A stretch of 64,000 nucleotides of DNA from Rothia nasimurium (GCF_928382285.1 NZ_CAKMSS010000003.1:124001-188000), one strand, 5' to 3'; counted from the stretch's first letter, positions 42,351-50,317 are shown. Notes: generated by a model from the letters alone, not told the origin. Numbers and translations: made by a program.

Positions 42351-43289
42351 GTGAACCTCGCTGACCGCATACCGGCCGAACGTCGGGGCACCGCTGCCCT
42401 GCTTCTGATCCTCACTGGTTCCCTGGGTATTCAGATTTCAGCTGCGATTGTCTCGGTGCTCTTTGCCAGCGTTGGCCCCACTCAGGTCGCCGCCCTGCGT
42501 GCCCTGATTGCCGCCATAGTCCTGTGGGCGCTGGTGCACCCTAACCCCCTTGCCCTGCGGCGGCGGGACCTTCCTCAGGTGCTGATCTACGGGCTGGTGC
42601 TGACCCTGATGAGCATCTGCTTCTACAACGCGGTGCACCACATTCCTTTGGGTGTGGCGGTGACCTTTGAATACCTGGGTGCCTTTGTGGTGGCTCTGCT
42701 CGGTGTGCGGCGCCTGCGCGACGGGCTCATCGCCTTTTTCGCTCTGGCCGGGGTTGTGATGATTGCCGGGCCTACCCTCGCGGGGGACGCCCACCCTATC
42801 GGCTTCATCTGGGCCCTCGGGTCAGCCGCCTCAATGGCCGGCTACACCATCTTCTCGGCCCGCATGGGTTCAGCGTCCGCCGCGACCAGCGGCCTGCGCG
42901 GCACCACCATGTCGTTGGCTTTTTCGGCGCTCATCCAGCTTCCCCTGTCAGTGCCCGCTATGGCGGGGCTGGACGCGGACGCCTGGTTCAAGCTGGCGCT
43001 CTCCGCCATCGTGGGCGTAGCCCTGGCCTATTCTGCCGATAACATCGCCGGGCAGCTGACCAGCGCCGCCGTCATCGGGGTGCTCTTCTCCATCGACCCC
43101 GTGGTAGGGGCTATCGTGGGTACCTTCATGCTGGGTGAAGTGCTCTCTGCCTGGTCTTACCTGGGTATTGTGCTCATCGCCGCCTCCGGCGCCTACATCG
43201 TCTGGCGCACCAACAGGTCAGCCATCGCGGTAACGCTGCATACATCGGCCCTACCCGTGATAGATCCACGCTCGCAGAAGCACTCTTAA
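42351..43289 (+). CDS. EamA/DMT-family exporter (RhtA-like)
   Basis: 312 aa with ten membrane segments in two EamA repeats; Ala-Leu-Arg-Ala-Leu-Ile-Ala at ~48, Phe-Glu-Tyr-Leu-Gly-Ala-Phe near 105, and Ile-Asp-Pro-Val-Val-Gly-Ala-Ile-Val-Gly near 245 match RhtA-type threonine/homoserine exporters. GGAGG lies before GTG 42351. It is coupled to gluQ by an eight-base gap, probably cotranscribed. Substrate is inferred. Confidence 0.87.
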   Translation: MNLADRIPAERRGTAALLLILTGSLGIQISAAIVSVLFASVGPTQVAALRALIAAIVLWALVHPNPLALRRRDLPQVLIYGLVLTLMSICFYNAVHHIPLGVAVTFEYLGAFVVALLGVRRLRDGLIAFFALAGVVMIAGPTLAGDAHPIGFIWALGSAASMAGYTIFSARMGSASAATSGLRGTTMSLAFSALIQLPLSVPAMAGLDADAWFKLALSAIVGVALAYSADNIAGQLTSAAVIGVLFSIDPVVGAIVGTFMLGEVLSAWSYLGIVLIAASGAYIVWRTNRSAIAVTLHTSALPVIDPRSQKHS

Positions 43290-43514
43290 GAAAAGCTCAC
43301 CGTTTTTGTACGAAGATTCTAAATAGCTTCAGGCGGCGAGATAGTGTCACCCAGACCCTCAGGGTGTAAGCTAACGCACAGACCAAAACGTGTGCCTCAG
43401 CAAATACCTCAAGTAATCTAAACAAGATACTTTAGAGAAACTGCACATAAGGGAAGGTGCGCCGACGCACCCACCCCAGCCCGCACGTCCTCGCCTACAA
43501 CCCAAGGGGAGCTC
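43290..43514 (+). other. putP upstream region
   Basis: About 225 bases without a gene. It is AT-rich between 43290 and 43440, which should contain the putP promoter, and has a small hairpin GGTGCG-CCGA-CGCACC near 43456-43471. AAGGGGAG precedes the putP ATG. No other element recognised. Confidence 0.35.
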
Positions 43515-45014
43515 ATGAGCAACACCACCTACCAGCTGATAGCCCTGGCTATCTACTTCGCCGCCATGGTCGGCATCGGCATCTGGGCCAAGTCCAAGAA
43601 CAAGAACCTCGACGACTACGTACTGGGCGGGCGCTCCCTCTCCCCCACCGCCGCTGCTCTCTCCGCAGGAGCCTCGGATATGTCAGGCTGGCTACTCATG
43701 GGCCTGCCCGGCGCCCTCTACATCACCGGCCTGGCCGAAGCCTGGATCGCCATCGGTCTAACCATCGGCGCCTGGCTCAACTGGAAGTTCGTAGCCCCCC
43801 GCCTACGCGCCTACACCGAAGTCTCCAGCAACTCGGTGACCGTCCCCTCCTTCTTCCACAACCGCCTGCGCGACTCCCGCGGCATCATCCGCATCTTCGC
43901 AGCCCTGGTGATTCTGATTTTCTTCACCTTCTACGTCTCCTCCGGCATGGTCGCCGGGGGCGTCTTCTTCCAGTCGTCCTTCGGCGGTAACTACCACACA
44001 GGCATGCTGCTGGTCGCCGGCATTACCGTTGCCTACACCCTCTTTGGTGGCTTCCTGGGTGCAACCTACACCGACGTCGTCCAGGGCCTGCTCATGCTCA
44101 CCGCCCTCATCGTCCTGCCGATTATGGCCCTGGTTTACGTCGGCGGCTTCTCGGGCCTTGAAACCACCATCGAGTCCGTCAACCCCACCGCCCTCTCCTT
44201 CTTTGCGGGCACCACCGTGTTGGGCATTCTTTCCTCAGCTGCCTGGGGCCTGGGCTACTTCGGCCAGCCCCACATCATCGTGCGCTTCATGGGCCTGCGC
44301 TCAGCCCAGGGCGCCACCGCCGGCCGCCGCATCGGCATCACCTGGATGATCGCCACCCTGGTTGGCGCTATGAGCGCCGGTCTCATCGGTATCGCCTACT
44401 TTGCCCGCCACCCCGAAGCAACCCTGACCGACACCACCAATGCTGAGTCAGTCTTCCTGGATATGTCCCAGATTCTGCTCCACCCCCTACTGGCTGGGTT
44501 CGTGCTGGCAGCGGTGCTGGCAGCTATTATGTCAACCCTTTCCTCCCAGCTGATTGTCTGCTCATCTGCCCTGGCTGAAGACCTCTACAAGCTCACCAGC
44601 GGCGGCAAGGAACTCTCAGACGCCAAGGGCCTCTGGCTAGGCCGCGCGGGCGTGCTGGTTGTCTCTGTCATCGCAGGTCTGCTGGCCTGGAACCCCGACT
44701 CCTCCGTGCTCTCCCTGGTCTCCTTCGCCTGGGCAGGCTTCGGCGCAGCCTTCGGCCCCATCGTGATTCTCTCCCTCTACTGGCGCAAGCTCACCGCACT
44801 TGGTGCCGTCGCAGGCATGGTGGCAGGCACCATCACCGTCTTCGTCTGGGGCTACAACGAGGTGCTCTCGGGTTACATGTACGAGATTGTGCCCGGCTTC
44901 CTGGTCAACCTGCTCTTTGCCTACCTGGTGTCGGTTGCCACCTACAAGGGTGACTCCGCCACCGCCCGCGAGATCAACGAAGAGTTCGACCGCGCCGTGG
45001 AGCTCTCCCGCTAA
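43515..45014 (+). CDS. putP: sodium/proline symporter
   Basis: 499 aa solute:sodium symporter with about 13 membrane segments. Tyr-Val-Leu-Gly-Gly-Arg near 36 and Ala-Gly-Ala-Ser-Asp-Met-Ser-Gly-Trp-Leu-Leu-Met-Gly-Leu-Pro-Gly near 52-67 are PutP hallmarks (Asp55-Met56 region binds sodium). Gly-Tyr-Phe-Gly-Gln-Pro-His-Ile-Ile-Val-Arg-Phe-Met near 250 and a Ser-Thr-Leu-Ser-Ser-Gln-Leu block near 340 complete the signature. Likely proline uptake for nutrition or osmoprotection. Confidence 0.93.
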   Translation: MSNTTYQLIALAIYFAAMVGIGIWAKSKNKNLDDYVLGGRSLSPTAAALSAGASDMSGWLLMGLPGALYITGLAEAWIAIGLTIGAWLNWKFVAPRLRAYTEVSSNSVTVPSFFHNRLRDSRGIIRIFAALVILIFFTFYVSSGMVAGGVFFQSSFGGNYHTGMLLVAGITVAYTLFGGFLGATYTDVVQGLLMLTALIVLPIMALVYVGGFSGLETTIESVNPTALSFFAGTTVLGILSSAAWGLGYFGQPHIIVRFMGLRSAQGATAGRRIGITWMIATLVGAMSAGLIGIAYFARHPEATLTDTTNAESVFLDMSQILLHPLLAGFVLAAVLAAIMSTLSSQLIVCSSALAEDLYKLTSGGKELSDAKGLWLGRAGVLVVSVIAGLLAWNPDSSVLSLVSFAWAGFGAAFGPIVILSLYWRKLTALGAVAGMVAGTITVFVWGYNEVLSGYMYEIVPGFLVNLLFAYLVSVATYKGDSATAREINEEFDRAVELSR

Positions 45015-45058
45015 GCTAGTTTCCGCTAGAACCACCAGCCAAGGTTCTTCTTTTGTCA

Positions 45059-45112
45059 GGACGCCGCACCCCACTCCCCTGCCTGCGGGCAGGGGCGCTG
45101 GGGGCGGCGTCC
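45059..45112 (+). terminator. multi-stem terminator of putP
   Basis: Outer stem GGACGCCGC (45059-45067) / GCGGCGTCC (45104-45112), inner stem CCTGCC/GGGCAGG, followed by GTCCTTTTC. It lies 44 bases after the putP stop. Confidence 0.8.
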
Positions 45113-45137
45113 GTCCTTTTCTGCGCCGAGTGTCGTC

Positions 45138-45182
45138 GAAAGTTTCATCTGCGCGTGCATTGAACGCGCAGATGAAACTTTC
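45138..45182. repeat. long perfect hairpin between putP and menB
   Basis: 19-bp perfect stem, GAAAGTTTCATCTGCGCGT (45138-45156) and its complement (45164-45182), loop GCATTGA. A terminator already lies just upstream and no U tract follows, so it is a second, unexplained hairpin. Confidence 0.8.
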
Positions 45183-45219
45183 AATTACATACAAGGAACC
45201 AGCCCGGGGCGCCCCTGGG

Positions 45220-45225
45220 TAGACT
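45220..45225 (+). promoter_or_regulatory. -10-like hexamer of menB (leaderless)
   Basis: TAGACT, seven bases before ATG 45233. No ribosome-binding sequence precedes the start. Confidence 0.5.
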
Positions 45226-45232
45226 GGTGGCT

Positions 45233-46186
45233 ATGACTAACGAACTTCCTGCCAAGGTTTCTGATATTTTCGACCCCCACCAGTGGCGCCTGGTGGAGGG
45301 CTTTGAAGACCTGACCGACATCACCTACCACCGCCAGGTAGAGCGCAATGAGGCCGGTGAGATTCTGCGGGATCTGCCAACCGTGCGCATCGCTTTTGAC
45401 CGGCCCGAGGTGCGCAACGCCTTCCGCCCGCACACCGTCGATGAGCTCTACCGGGTGCTGGATCACGCCCGCATGACTTCCAACGTGGGCACCGTGCTGC
45501 TGACCGGCAACGGCCCCTCTGCCAAGGACGGCGGCTGGGCCTTCTGCTCCGGCGGCGACCAGCGTATTCGCGGCCGCGACGGCTACCGCTACGCCGAGGG
45601 TGAGACCCGCGATTCGATTGACCCGGCCCGCGCAGGCCGCCTGCACATTCTGGAGGTGCAGCGCCTGATTCGTACCATGCCCAAGGTGGTTATTGCCCTG
45701 GTGTCGGGCTGGGCCGCTGGTGGCGGCCACTCCCTGCATGTGGTTGCTGACCTGACGATCGCGTCAGAAGAGTACGGCAAGTTCAAGCAGACCGATGCGA
45801 CCGTGGGATCCTTTGACGCCGGCTACGGCTCAGCCCTGCTGGCCCGCCAGGTGGGCCAGAAGTTTGCCCGCGAGATTTTCTTCCTGGCCAAGGAGTACGA
45901 TGCCAAGCGCATGTACGAGATGGGCGCTGTGAATGACGTGGTGCCCCACGCCGAGCTGGAAACCAAGGGTCTGGAGTACGCGGCCCACATTGCCCGGCAG
46001 TCGCCGCAGGCGATTCGTATGCTCAAGTTCGCTTTCAATTTGCCGGACGACGGCATGGTCGGCCAGCAGGTCTTCGCCGGCGAGGCTACCCGCATGGCCT
46101 ACATGACCGATGAGGCTGTCGAGGGCCGCGACGCCTTCCTCGAGAAGCGCGACCCCAACTGGGAGGACTACCCCTACTACTTCTAG
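45233..46186 (+). CDS. menB: 1,4-dihydroxy-2-naphthoyl-CoA synthase
   Basis: 317-aa crotonase-fold enzyme that closes the second ring of the naphthoate nucleus from o-succinylbenzoyl-CoA. Substrate pocket Arg-Pro-Glu-Val-Arg-Asn-Ala-Phe-Arg-Pro near 62, oxyanion-hole Phe-Cys-Ser-Gly-Gly-Asp-Gln near 105, Ser-Gly-Trp-Ala-Ala-Gly-Gly-Gly-His, and catalytic Asp/Tyr in Gly-Ser-Phe-Asp-Ala-Gly-Tyr-Gly. C-terminal Tyr-Pro-Tyr-Tyr-Phe is as in actinobacterial MenB. ATG 45233 fits leaderless geometry; a GTG two codons earlier is less likely. Confidence 0.95.
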   Translation: MTNELPAKVSDIFDPHQWRLVEGFEDLTDITYHRQVERNEAGEILRDLPTVRIAFDRPEVRNAFRPHTVDELYRVLDHARMTSNVGTVLLTGNGPSAKDGGWAFCSGGDQRIRGRDGYRYAEGETRDSIDPARAGRLHILEVQRLIRTMPKVVIALVSGWAAGGGHSLHVVADLTIASEEYGKFKQTDATVGSFDAGYGSALLARQVGQKFAREIFFLAKEYDAKRMYEMGAVNDVVPHAELETKGLEYAAHIARQSPQAIRMLKFAFNLPDDGMVGQQVFAGEATRMAYMTDEAVEGRDAFLEKRDPNWEDYPYYF

Positions 46187-46234
46187 CCGCTCACAGGCGT
46201 CCGCGCGCCCGGCTCAGAGCCGCGCAGGCTAAGT

Positions 46235-46293
46235 GCCCACCAGACTCTCGCACTGCCCATCTTCTCTGTGGGCAGTACGAGAGTCTGGTGGGC
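46235..46293. repeat. long hairpin upstream of YefM-YoeB (pair member 1)
   Basis: 25-bp stem with one mismatch, left arm 46235-46259 starting GCCCACCAGACTCTCG, right arm 46269-46293, nine-base loop, then CTTTCG on the plus strand. It can end menB transcription, but its sequence is related to the hairpin at 46969-47027 on the other side of the toxin-antitoxin cassette. Confidence 0.85.
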
Positions 46294-46391
46294 TTTCGCT
46301 GTCTGAGCAAAAGAATAAGACGATACTTCCCCTGCAGCGTGCGGTATTCCAAAGGAAAAACATTAGCTCTTGAAGATACCGCCTCGCAAGC

Positions 46392-46407
46392 GTACAGTTT
46401 TCTGTAC
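46392..46407 (+). promoter_or_regulatory. YefM-type operator palindrome
   Basis: GTACAG-TTTT-CTGTAC, extended by one further base to contain TGTACA, lying 12 bases before the yefM ATG. YefM-YoeB complexes of E. coli bind palindromes with a TGTACA core, so autoregulation is likely. Confidence 0.65.
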
Positions 46408-46418
46408 AGGAGGTTCTG

Positions 46419-46673
46419 ATGAAAACTATGACCTACACAGAATCGCGCGCCAACTACGCCCAGGTACTCGATATCGCAGTAGAAGACCTTGAAGAAGTCG
46501 TCATCACCAGGGCAGGGCGCAAACCTGCCGTCATTCTTTCACTTGCCGAATACGAATCGCTCAAAGAAACCGCTCACCTCTTACGTTCTCCTGCCAATGC
46601 TCGTCGGCTGCTAGATTCAATTGACGAACTTGAAGCAGGCGGTGGATCCAGCCAGGCACTTCTCGAAGACTAG
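46419..46673 (+). CDS. yefM: YefM/Phd-family antitoxin
   Basis: 84 aa. N-terminal fold Met-Thr-Tyr-Thr-Glu-Ser-Arg-Ala-Asn-Tyr-Ala-Gln-Val-Leu matches YefM DNA-binding domain, then Val-Val-Ile-Thr-Arg-Ala-Gly-Arg-Lys-Pro-Ala-Val-Ile-Leu-Ser, Glu-Tyr-Glu-Ser-Leu-x-Glu-Thr, and a flexible acidic C-terminus that wraps the toxin. GGAGG lies five bases before the ATG. The toxin gene starts eight bases after the stop. AT-richer than menB. Confidence 0.93.
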   Translation: MKTMTYTESRANYAQVLDIAVEDLEEVVITRAGRKPAVILSLAEYESLKETAHLLRSPANARRLLDSIDELEAGGGSSQALLED

Positions 46674-46681
46674 GCAGCGGC

Positions 46682-46939
46682 GTGGAACTTATCTGGAGCA
46701 GTCAGGCCTGGGAGGATTACCTGTGGTGGCAGAGGCAAGATCGCAAGGTTCTCAAAAGAATTAATACCCTACTCAAAGATATCCAACGCAACGGTAACGA
46801 AGGTATTGGCAAGCCTGAGGCGCTACGCAACAACCTCTCCGGCTACTGGTCACGCAGAATTACTGAAGAACACCGACTGGTTTACAAAATCGTGGGCAAC
46901 TCTGTGCGTATTGCTGCGGTGAGATACCACTACGAGTAG
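46682..46939 (+). CDS. yoeB: YoeB/Txe-family mRNA-interferase toxin
   Basis: 85 aa, full length. RelE-type fold with Trp-x-Asp-Tyr-x-x-Trp near 10-16, the catalytic Glu in Gly-Ile-Gly-Lys-Pro-Glu (~46), Arg in Ser-Arg-Arg-Ile (~60) with Glu-His-Arg-Leu-Val-Tyr, and the C-terminal Arg-Tyr-His-Tyr. All residues needed for ribosome-dependent mRNA cleavage appear intact. Start GTG 46682 with GCAGCGG upstream; translation is probably coupled to yefM. Confidence 0.93.
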   Translation: MELIWSSQAWEDYLWWQRQDRKVLKRINTLLKDIQRNGNEGIGKPEALRNNLSGYWSRRITEEHRLVYKIVGNSVRIAAVRYHYE

Positions 46940-46968
46940 ACGCAGCAGCCAGAAGAAAATAACTGAGT

Positions 46969-47027
46969 GCCCACCAAACTCGCGCCCTGCCCACGAAGGG
47001 CGTGGACAGTACGCGAGTTTTGTGGGC
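46969..47027. repeat. long hairpin downstream of YefM-YoeB (pair member 2)
   Basis: 27-base arms, 46969-46995 and 47001-47027, four mismatches, five-base loop. The left arm matches that of the upstream hairpin at about 21 of 25 positions and several differences are matched in the other arm, so the two hairpins share ancestry. Confidence 0.8.
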
Positions 47028-47126
47028 AATCGCCGCCCAGGCACACAATGAGGACGCCCCGCCCACCTTCTTCACGGAAGGCAGGGTGGGGCGTCCTTGC
47101 GTTAGGCCCGGGGCTAGACTCCCCAG

Positions 47127-47354
47127 CTAGGCCTCAGGGCCTGCCATACGGCGGGCAGCCTTGCGCTTGTCGATGGCGCGTTCTTCGAACTCCAGCTCGA
47201 TAATGCGCAGCTTGTTCTTGCGGTGCCAGGTCAGCAGCACATTGATGAGAAAGACCAGGAAAACCAGCATCAGCACCAGGTAGACCAGGCCAATCACAGA
47301 AAAAATAGCCTCACCTGCAGTAGGAACCAGCGGGTTGTTAGCAAGTACAGTCAT
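47127..47354 (-). CDS. small single-span membrane protein
   Basis: 75 aa. One hydrophobic segment (~17-42, rich in Leu/Val/Phe) followed by Trp-His-Arg-Lys-Asn-Lys-Leu-Arg-Ile-Ile-Glu and a charged helix. Same architecture as the product of the gene just upstream, which starts at 47534 (hydrophobic span, then His-Lys-Lys-Asn-Lys); the two are likely tandem duplicates. Start ATG 47354 is three bases after the upstream stop, with GGGAG in front. Family not recognised; the genes lie beside menE. Confidence 0.72.
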   Translation of the reverse strand: MTVLANNPLVPTAGEAIFSVIGLVYLVLMLVFLVFLINVLLTWHRKNKLRIIELEFEERAIDKRKAARRMAGPEA

Positions 47355-47357
47355 AGT

Positions 47358-47534
47358 TTACGCTCCCTTATCCAGCTTGTCCGCAGCATTCTCACCCAGC
47401 CCCAGGCGCTTACGAATCACCCGGATCTCGGTCTTATTTTTCTTGTGGAAGCCCAGCAGCACTATGAAAAAGAGCACCAGCAGGGCGAGATACAGCAAGA
47501 GAAGGGCGATTTCTGCACCTGTTACCTCAAGCAT
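47358..47534 (-). CDS. very small single-span membrane protein, paralogue of 47127-47354
   Basis: 58 aa. Met-Leu-Glu-Val-Thr-Gly then a hydrophobic span of about 22 residues (Ile-Ala-Leu-Leu-Leu-Leu-Tyr-Leu-Ala-Leu-Leu-Val-Leu-Phe-Phe), the turn Gly-Phe-His-Lys-Lys-Asn-Lys, and a short basic/acidic tail. First gene of the pair; its TAA is three bases before the next ATG. Good codon usage and coupling support expression. Function unknown. Confidence 0.68.
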   Translation of the reverse strand: MLEVTGAEIALLLLYLALLVLFFIVLLGFHKKNKTEIRVIRKRLGLGENAADKLDKGA

Positions 47535-47625
47535 GGGAAGACTCCTATCTCGACCTTGAGAATAAAGAACGTATTAGCCACAAGATTACCAAGTAGGCAT
47601 ACTAATCGTCAATCATCAGCAGGCG

Positions 47626-47631
47626 TAGACT
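47626..47631 (+). promoter_or_regulatory. -10-like hexamer of menE
   Basis: TAGACT, ten bases before ATG 47642; the transcript would have a leader of only a few bases. Confidence 0.4.
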
Positions 47632-47641
47632 ACAAAGAGCC

Positions 47642-48910
47642 ATGATATTTGATTCCCTCACCCCGCTCCCCAGCCCGGTTGCACACGAGTTCGAGGCCGC
47701 CGTCCGTGTCGGGGCAGACCAGCCCGCCCGCCCTGCTACGCAGGAGCTTAATGAGGCCCTGCGTACTTTTAGCGCCCGCTTCACCGAGCTAGAGAAGGGG
47801 CAGGACGCCCCCGCCCTGGTTGTCACGACCAGCGGCTCCACCGGTGCCCCCAAACAGACGGTACTTCCGGCCTCTGCCCTGGCAGCCTCGGCCCGCGGCA
47901 CCGAAGCCGCCACACACACCCATAATGCCCAGTGGCTCCTTGCCCTACCTTTGCAGTACGTTGCCGGGGCGCAGGTGGTGGCCCGGTCTGCGCTGGCGGG
48001 CACCGCACCCGTTCTCACCACTTCAGTCAGCCAAGGCTCCCGCTTCACCGCCCAGGACTTCGTCACCTCCACTGAACAACTCTCCGCCCAGCACCGGCTG
48101 GTTTCCCTGGTGCCCACCCAGCTACACCGCCTACTGGAAACCCCCAAAGGGCCCCTCCGCACCGAAACTCTCGATGCGCTGCGCTCTTTCTCCGCGATTC
48201 TTCTGGGTGGGGCCCCGGCCAGCGCCGACCTCATCAGCACCGCCCGCGACCTGGCACTGCCGGTAGTTCGCACCTACGGCTCGGCTGAAACCGCAGGCGG
48301 CTGCGTCTATGAAGGCAAGCCGCTGCCGGGCGTCCACGTGCAGATAGAACCTGAAGCCACCGACCCAGAAGCTCCCGGGCGTATCTGGCTGGGCGGGCCT
48401 ACCATTGCCAGCGGCTACGCCAATGACCCTCAACGCACCGCCGCCCACTTCTTTGTAGACGGTCAGGGAACCCGTTGGTACCGCACCGACGACCTGGGCA
48501 CCCAAGACCTGCGCACCGGAACCCTCACCGTAGCGGGTCGAGCCGACGACGTACTGATTTCCGGCGGTATCAAAACCAGCGCGGCAGCCGTAGCTACCAC
48601 CCTCGAAAGCCACCCGGCCGTGCGCGAAGCCCTGGTGGCCGGGGTTCCAGATGCCCGCTGGGGTACCGCCATCACCGCCGCCGTCACCCTGGTGGCGGGC
48701 AACAGCGCACGCGCTTCTGAGCTTGCGGACGCCATCCCCCAGCTGGTGGCAAAAAAGCTGGGGACGGCGTCCGCCCCCAAACTCGTTAAGGTGCTCCCTG
48801 AGCTGCCGACTCTTCCCACCGGCAAGCCTGACCGGCGGGCCGTCCAGGCGCTCCTTGCAGAAGCCTGGAAAGCCCAGTCGGCAAACCGGGGTAGGTCACG
48901 CGGCCACTAG
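47642..48910 (+). CDS. menE: o-succinylbenzoate-CoA ligase
   Basis: 422-aa ANL-superfamily ligase that forms OSB-CoA for MenB. P-loop-like Thr-Thr-Ser-Gly-Ser-Thr-Gly-Ala-Pro-Lys near 62-71, Tyr-Gly-Ser-Ala-Glu-Thr-Ala-Gly-Gly near 215, Tyr-Arg-Thr-Asp-Asp-Leu near 282, and Leu-Pro-Thr-Gly-Lys-Pro-Asp-Arg with the catalytic Lys of the C-terminal domain. Shorter N-terminus than long ANL enzymes, as in actinobacterial MenE. menA follows on the same strand. Confidence 0.92.
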   Translation: MIFDSLTPLPSPVAHEFEAAVRVGADQPARPATQELNEALRTFSARFTELEKGQDAPALVVTTSGSTGAPKQTVLPASALAASARGTEAATHTHNAQWLLALPLQYVAGAQVVARSALAGTAPVLTTSVSQGSRFTAQDFVTSTEQLSAQHRLVSLVPTQLHRLLETPKGPLRTETLDALRSFSAILLGGAPASADLISTARDLALPVVRTYGSAETAGGCVYEGKPLPGVHVQIEPEATDPEAPGRIWLGGPTIASGYANDPQRTAAHFFVDGQGTRWYRTDDLGTQDLRTGTLTVAGRADDVLISGGIKTSAAAVATTLESHPAVREALVAGVPDARWGTAITAAVTLVAGNSARASELADAIPQLVAKKLGTASAPKLVKVLPELPTLPTGKPDRRAVQALLAEAWKAQSANRGRSRGH

Positions 48911-48950
48911 CGGGCGTCCACCGCTAAAAAGTGAGAGAATGGTGTGTATT

Positions 48951-48970
48951 TGTGGCGTAGCGACGCCACA
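48951..48970 (+). other. small hairpin between menE and menA
   Basis: TGTGGCGT-AGCG-ACGCCACA, eight perfect pairs, 30 bases before menA. No U tract; could modulate readthrough or translation. Confidence 0.5.
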
Positions 48971-49000
48971 TCGAAACTTGGGTTGATAAGGAGCAAGGCA

Positions 49001-49918
49001 GTGGCAACGGTTGCACAGTGGATTGAAGGGGCGCGTCTGCGCACGCTCCCCTTGGCGGCAGCTCCTATCATTGCTGGTTCTGCAGCCGCCTACGAGGTGC
49101 ACCAGTTCAAGCCCGGCCGCGCCCTACTGGCCTTCCTCGTGGCCTTCTTCTTGCAGGTGGGCGTCAACTACGCCAACGACTATTCTGATGGTATTAAGGG
49201 CACGGACGAGGTACGCGTAGGGCCCTTGCGTCTGGTCGGCTCGGGCGTGGCCAAGCCCTCCCAGGTGAAGATGGCAGCCTTTATCTGCTTTGGTCTAGCG
49301 GGGGTCAGCGGACTGGCCCTGATTATGCTCTCCCAGCAGTGGTGGTTCCTGGCTATCGGTGCCTCGGCGGTGCTGGCTGCCTGGGGCTATACCGGCGGTA
49401 AACATCCCTACGGCTACATGGGCTTGGGCGACATCTTCGTCTTTATCTACTTTGGCCTAGTCGCGACCCTGGGTACGATGTTTACCCAGAGCAACCAGCT
49501 GACCCTAGCTTCCTGGGTCTTTGCGGTTGCTCTCGGGCTGTTCTCCTGCGCCCTGCTCATGGCTAACAACGTGCGCGATATTCCCACCGATATTGAGGCG
49601 GGTAAGAAAACCCTGGCAGTGCGCCTAGGGGACCGGGCGTCGCGCATCACCTACGCAGCCGAGATGGGCCTGGGCCTGGCGCTGACCGCCCTGCTGGTAC
49701 CCCATAACCCCTGGTATGCCCTGGCCTTTATTCTGATTGGGCCGGTCGTTCATTCGGCCCTGGTGGTGCTCTCGGGGGCACTGGGTCGCGACCTCATTCC
49801 GGTGCTCAAGCAGGCGGGCATTATTGCGCTGATTTACTCGCTTCTGGTGGCTCTTGCCGTGGTCCTGCACCCGCTCGAAATCTTTGCAGAGCGGGCTACC
49901 GTCTTTACCGGCTACTAA
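49001..49918 (+). CDS. menA: 1,4-dihydroxy-2-naphthoate polyprenyltransferase
   Basis: 305-aa UbiA-family membrane enzyme, about nine hydrophobic segments, attaching the polyprenyl tail to DHNA. First Asp motif Asn-Tyr-Ala-Asn-Asp-Tyr-Ser-Asp-Gly near 60-68 and second Asn-Asn-Val-Arg-Asp-Ile-Pro-Thr-Asp near 190. Start GTG 49001 was chosen because AAGGAG lies seven bases upstream; the 19-codon upstream extension has no family match. Its substrate tail probably comes from the prenyl synthase at 32485. Confidence 0.94.
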   Translation: MATVAQWIEGARLRTLPLAAAPIIAGSAAAYEVHQFKPGRALLAFLVAFFLQVGVNYANDYSDGIKGTDEVRVGPLRLVGSGVAKPSQVKMAAFICFGLAGVSGLALIMLSQQWWFLAIGASAVLAAWGYTGGKHPYGYMGLGDIFVFIYFGLVATLGTMFTQSNQLTLASWVFAVALGLFSCALLMANNVRDIPTDIEAGKKTLAVRLGDRASRITYAAEMGLGLALTALLVPHNPWYALAFILIGPVVHSALVVLSGALGRDLIPVLKQAGIIALIYSLLVALAVVLHPLEIFAERATVFTGY

Positions 49919-50199
49919 AGACCCTGGCTACGTCGGGCCGCTTCGTCTAGCTCGTCTTCAAACGCCTGATTTTCATCTTCAACCCTTGTTTTCTTAGGCT
50001 TGTTCTTGCGGCGGATCATGCGGTTAAAGTCGGCTGCTGCGGCGTCGTGCAAGCGGGGGAAGGCCAGGTAGCAGATGGCGAAGCCAATGATGGCGCCGAA
50101 AATAATAGCAAGAATGAAGCCCACGCCAAAGTAGTAGGAAGCAAAAAAGGCGGCGGCTGAGAAGAGCAGGCGGAGCAGGGAATACTTCAGAAAATTCAC
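49915..50199 (-). CDS. DUF4229-type small membrane protein
   Basis: 94 aa with two hydrophobic segments (~5-25 and 28-48) and an acidic/basic C-terminal tail (Arg-Arg-Lys-Asn-Lys-Pro-Lys-Lys, then Glu/Asp-rich). The start Leu-Lys-Tyr-Ser-Leu-Leu-Arg-Leu-Leu and the Leu-Ala-Phe-Pro-Arg-Leu-His motif fit DUF4229, often found near menA in actinobacteria. It is convergent with menA and overlaps its end by four bases. Function unknown. Confidence 0.85.
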   Translation of the reverse strand: MNFLKYSLLRLLFSAAAFFASYYFGVGFILAIIFGAIIGFAICYLAFPRLHDAAAADFNRMIRRKNKPKKTRVEDENQAFEDELDEAARRSQGL

Positions 50200-50317
50200 C
50201 CCCTCATTCTACCAACCTGCTGGTGGTGCCTATAGGAGGCGGGCGCGTCCGCTCATCTAGCACGCTGTGAGCGCACAAAGCGGGGCGGGCGGGGCCTGTC
50301 GTGGAAAAATAGGGGGT

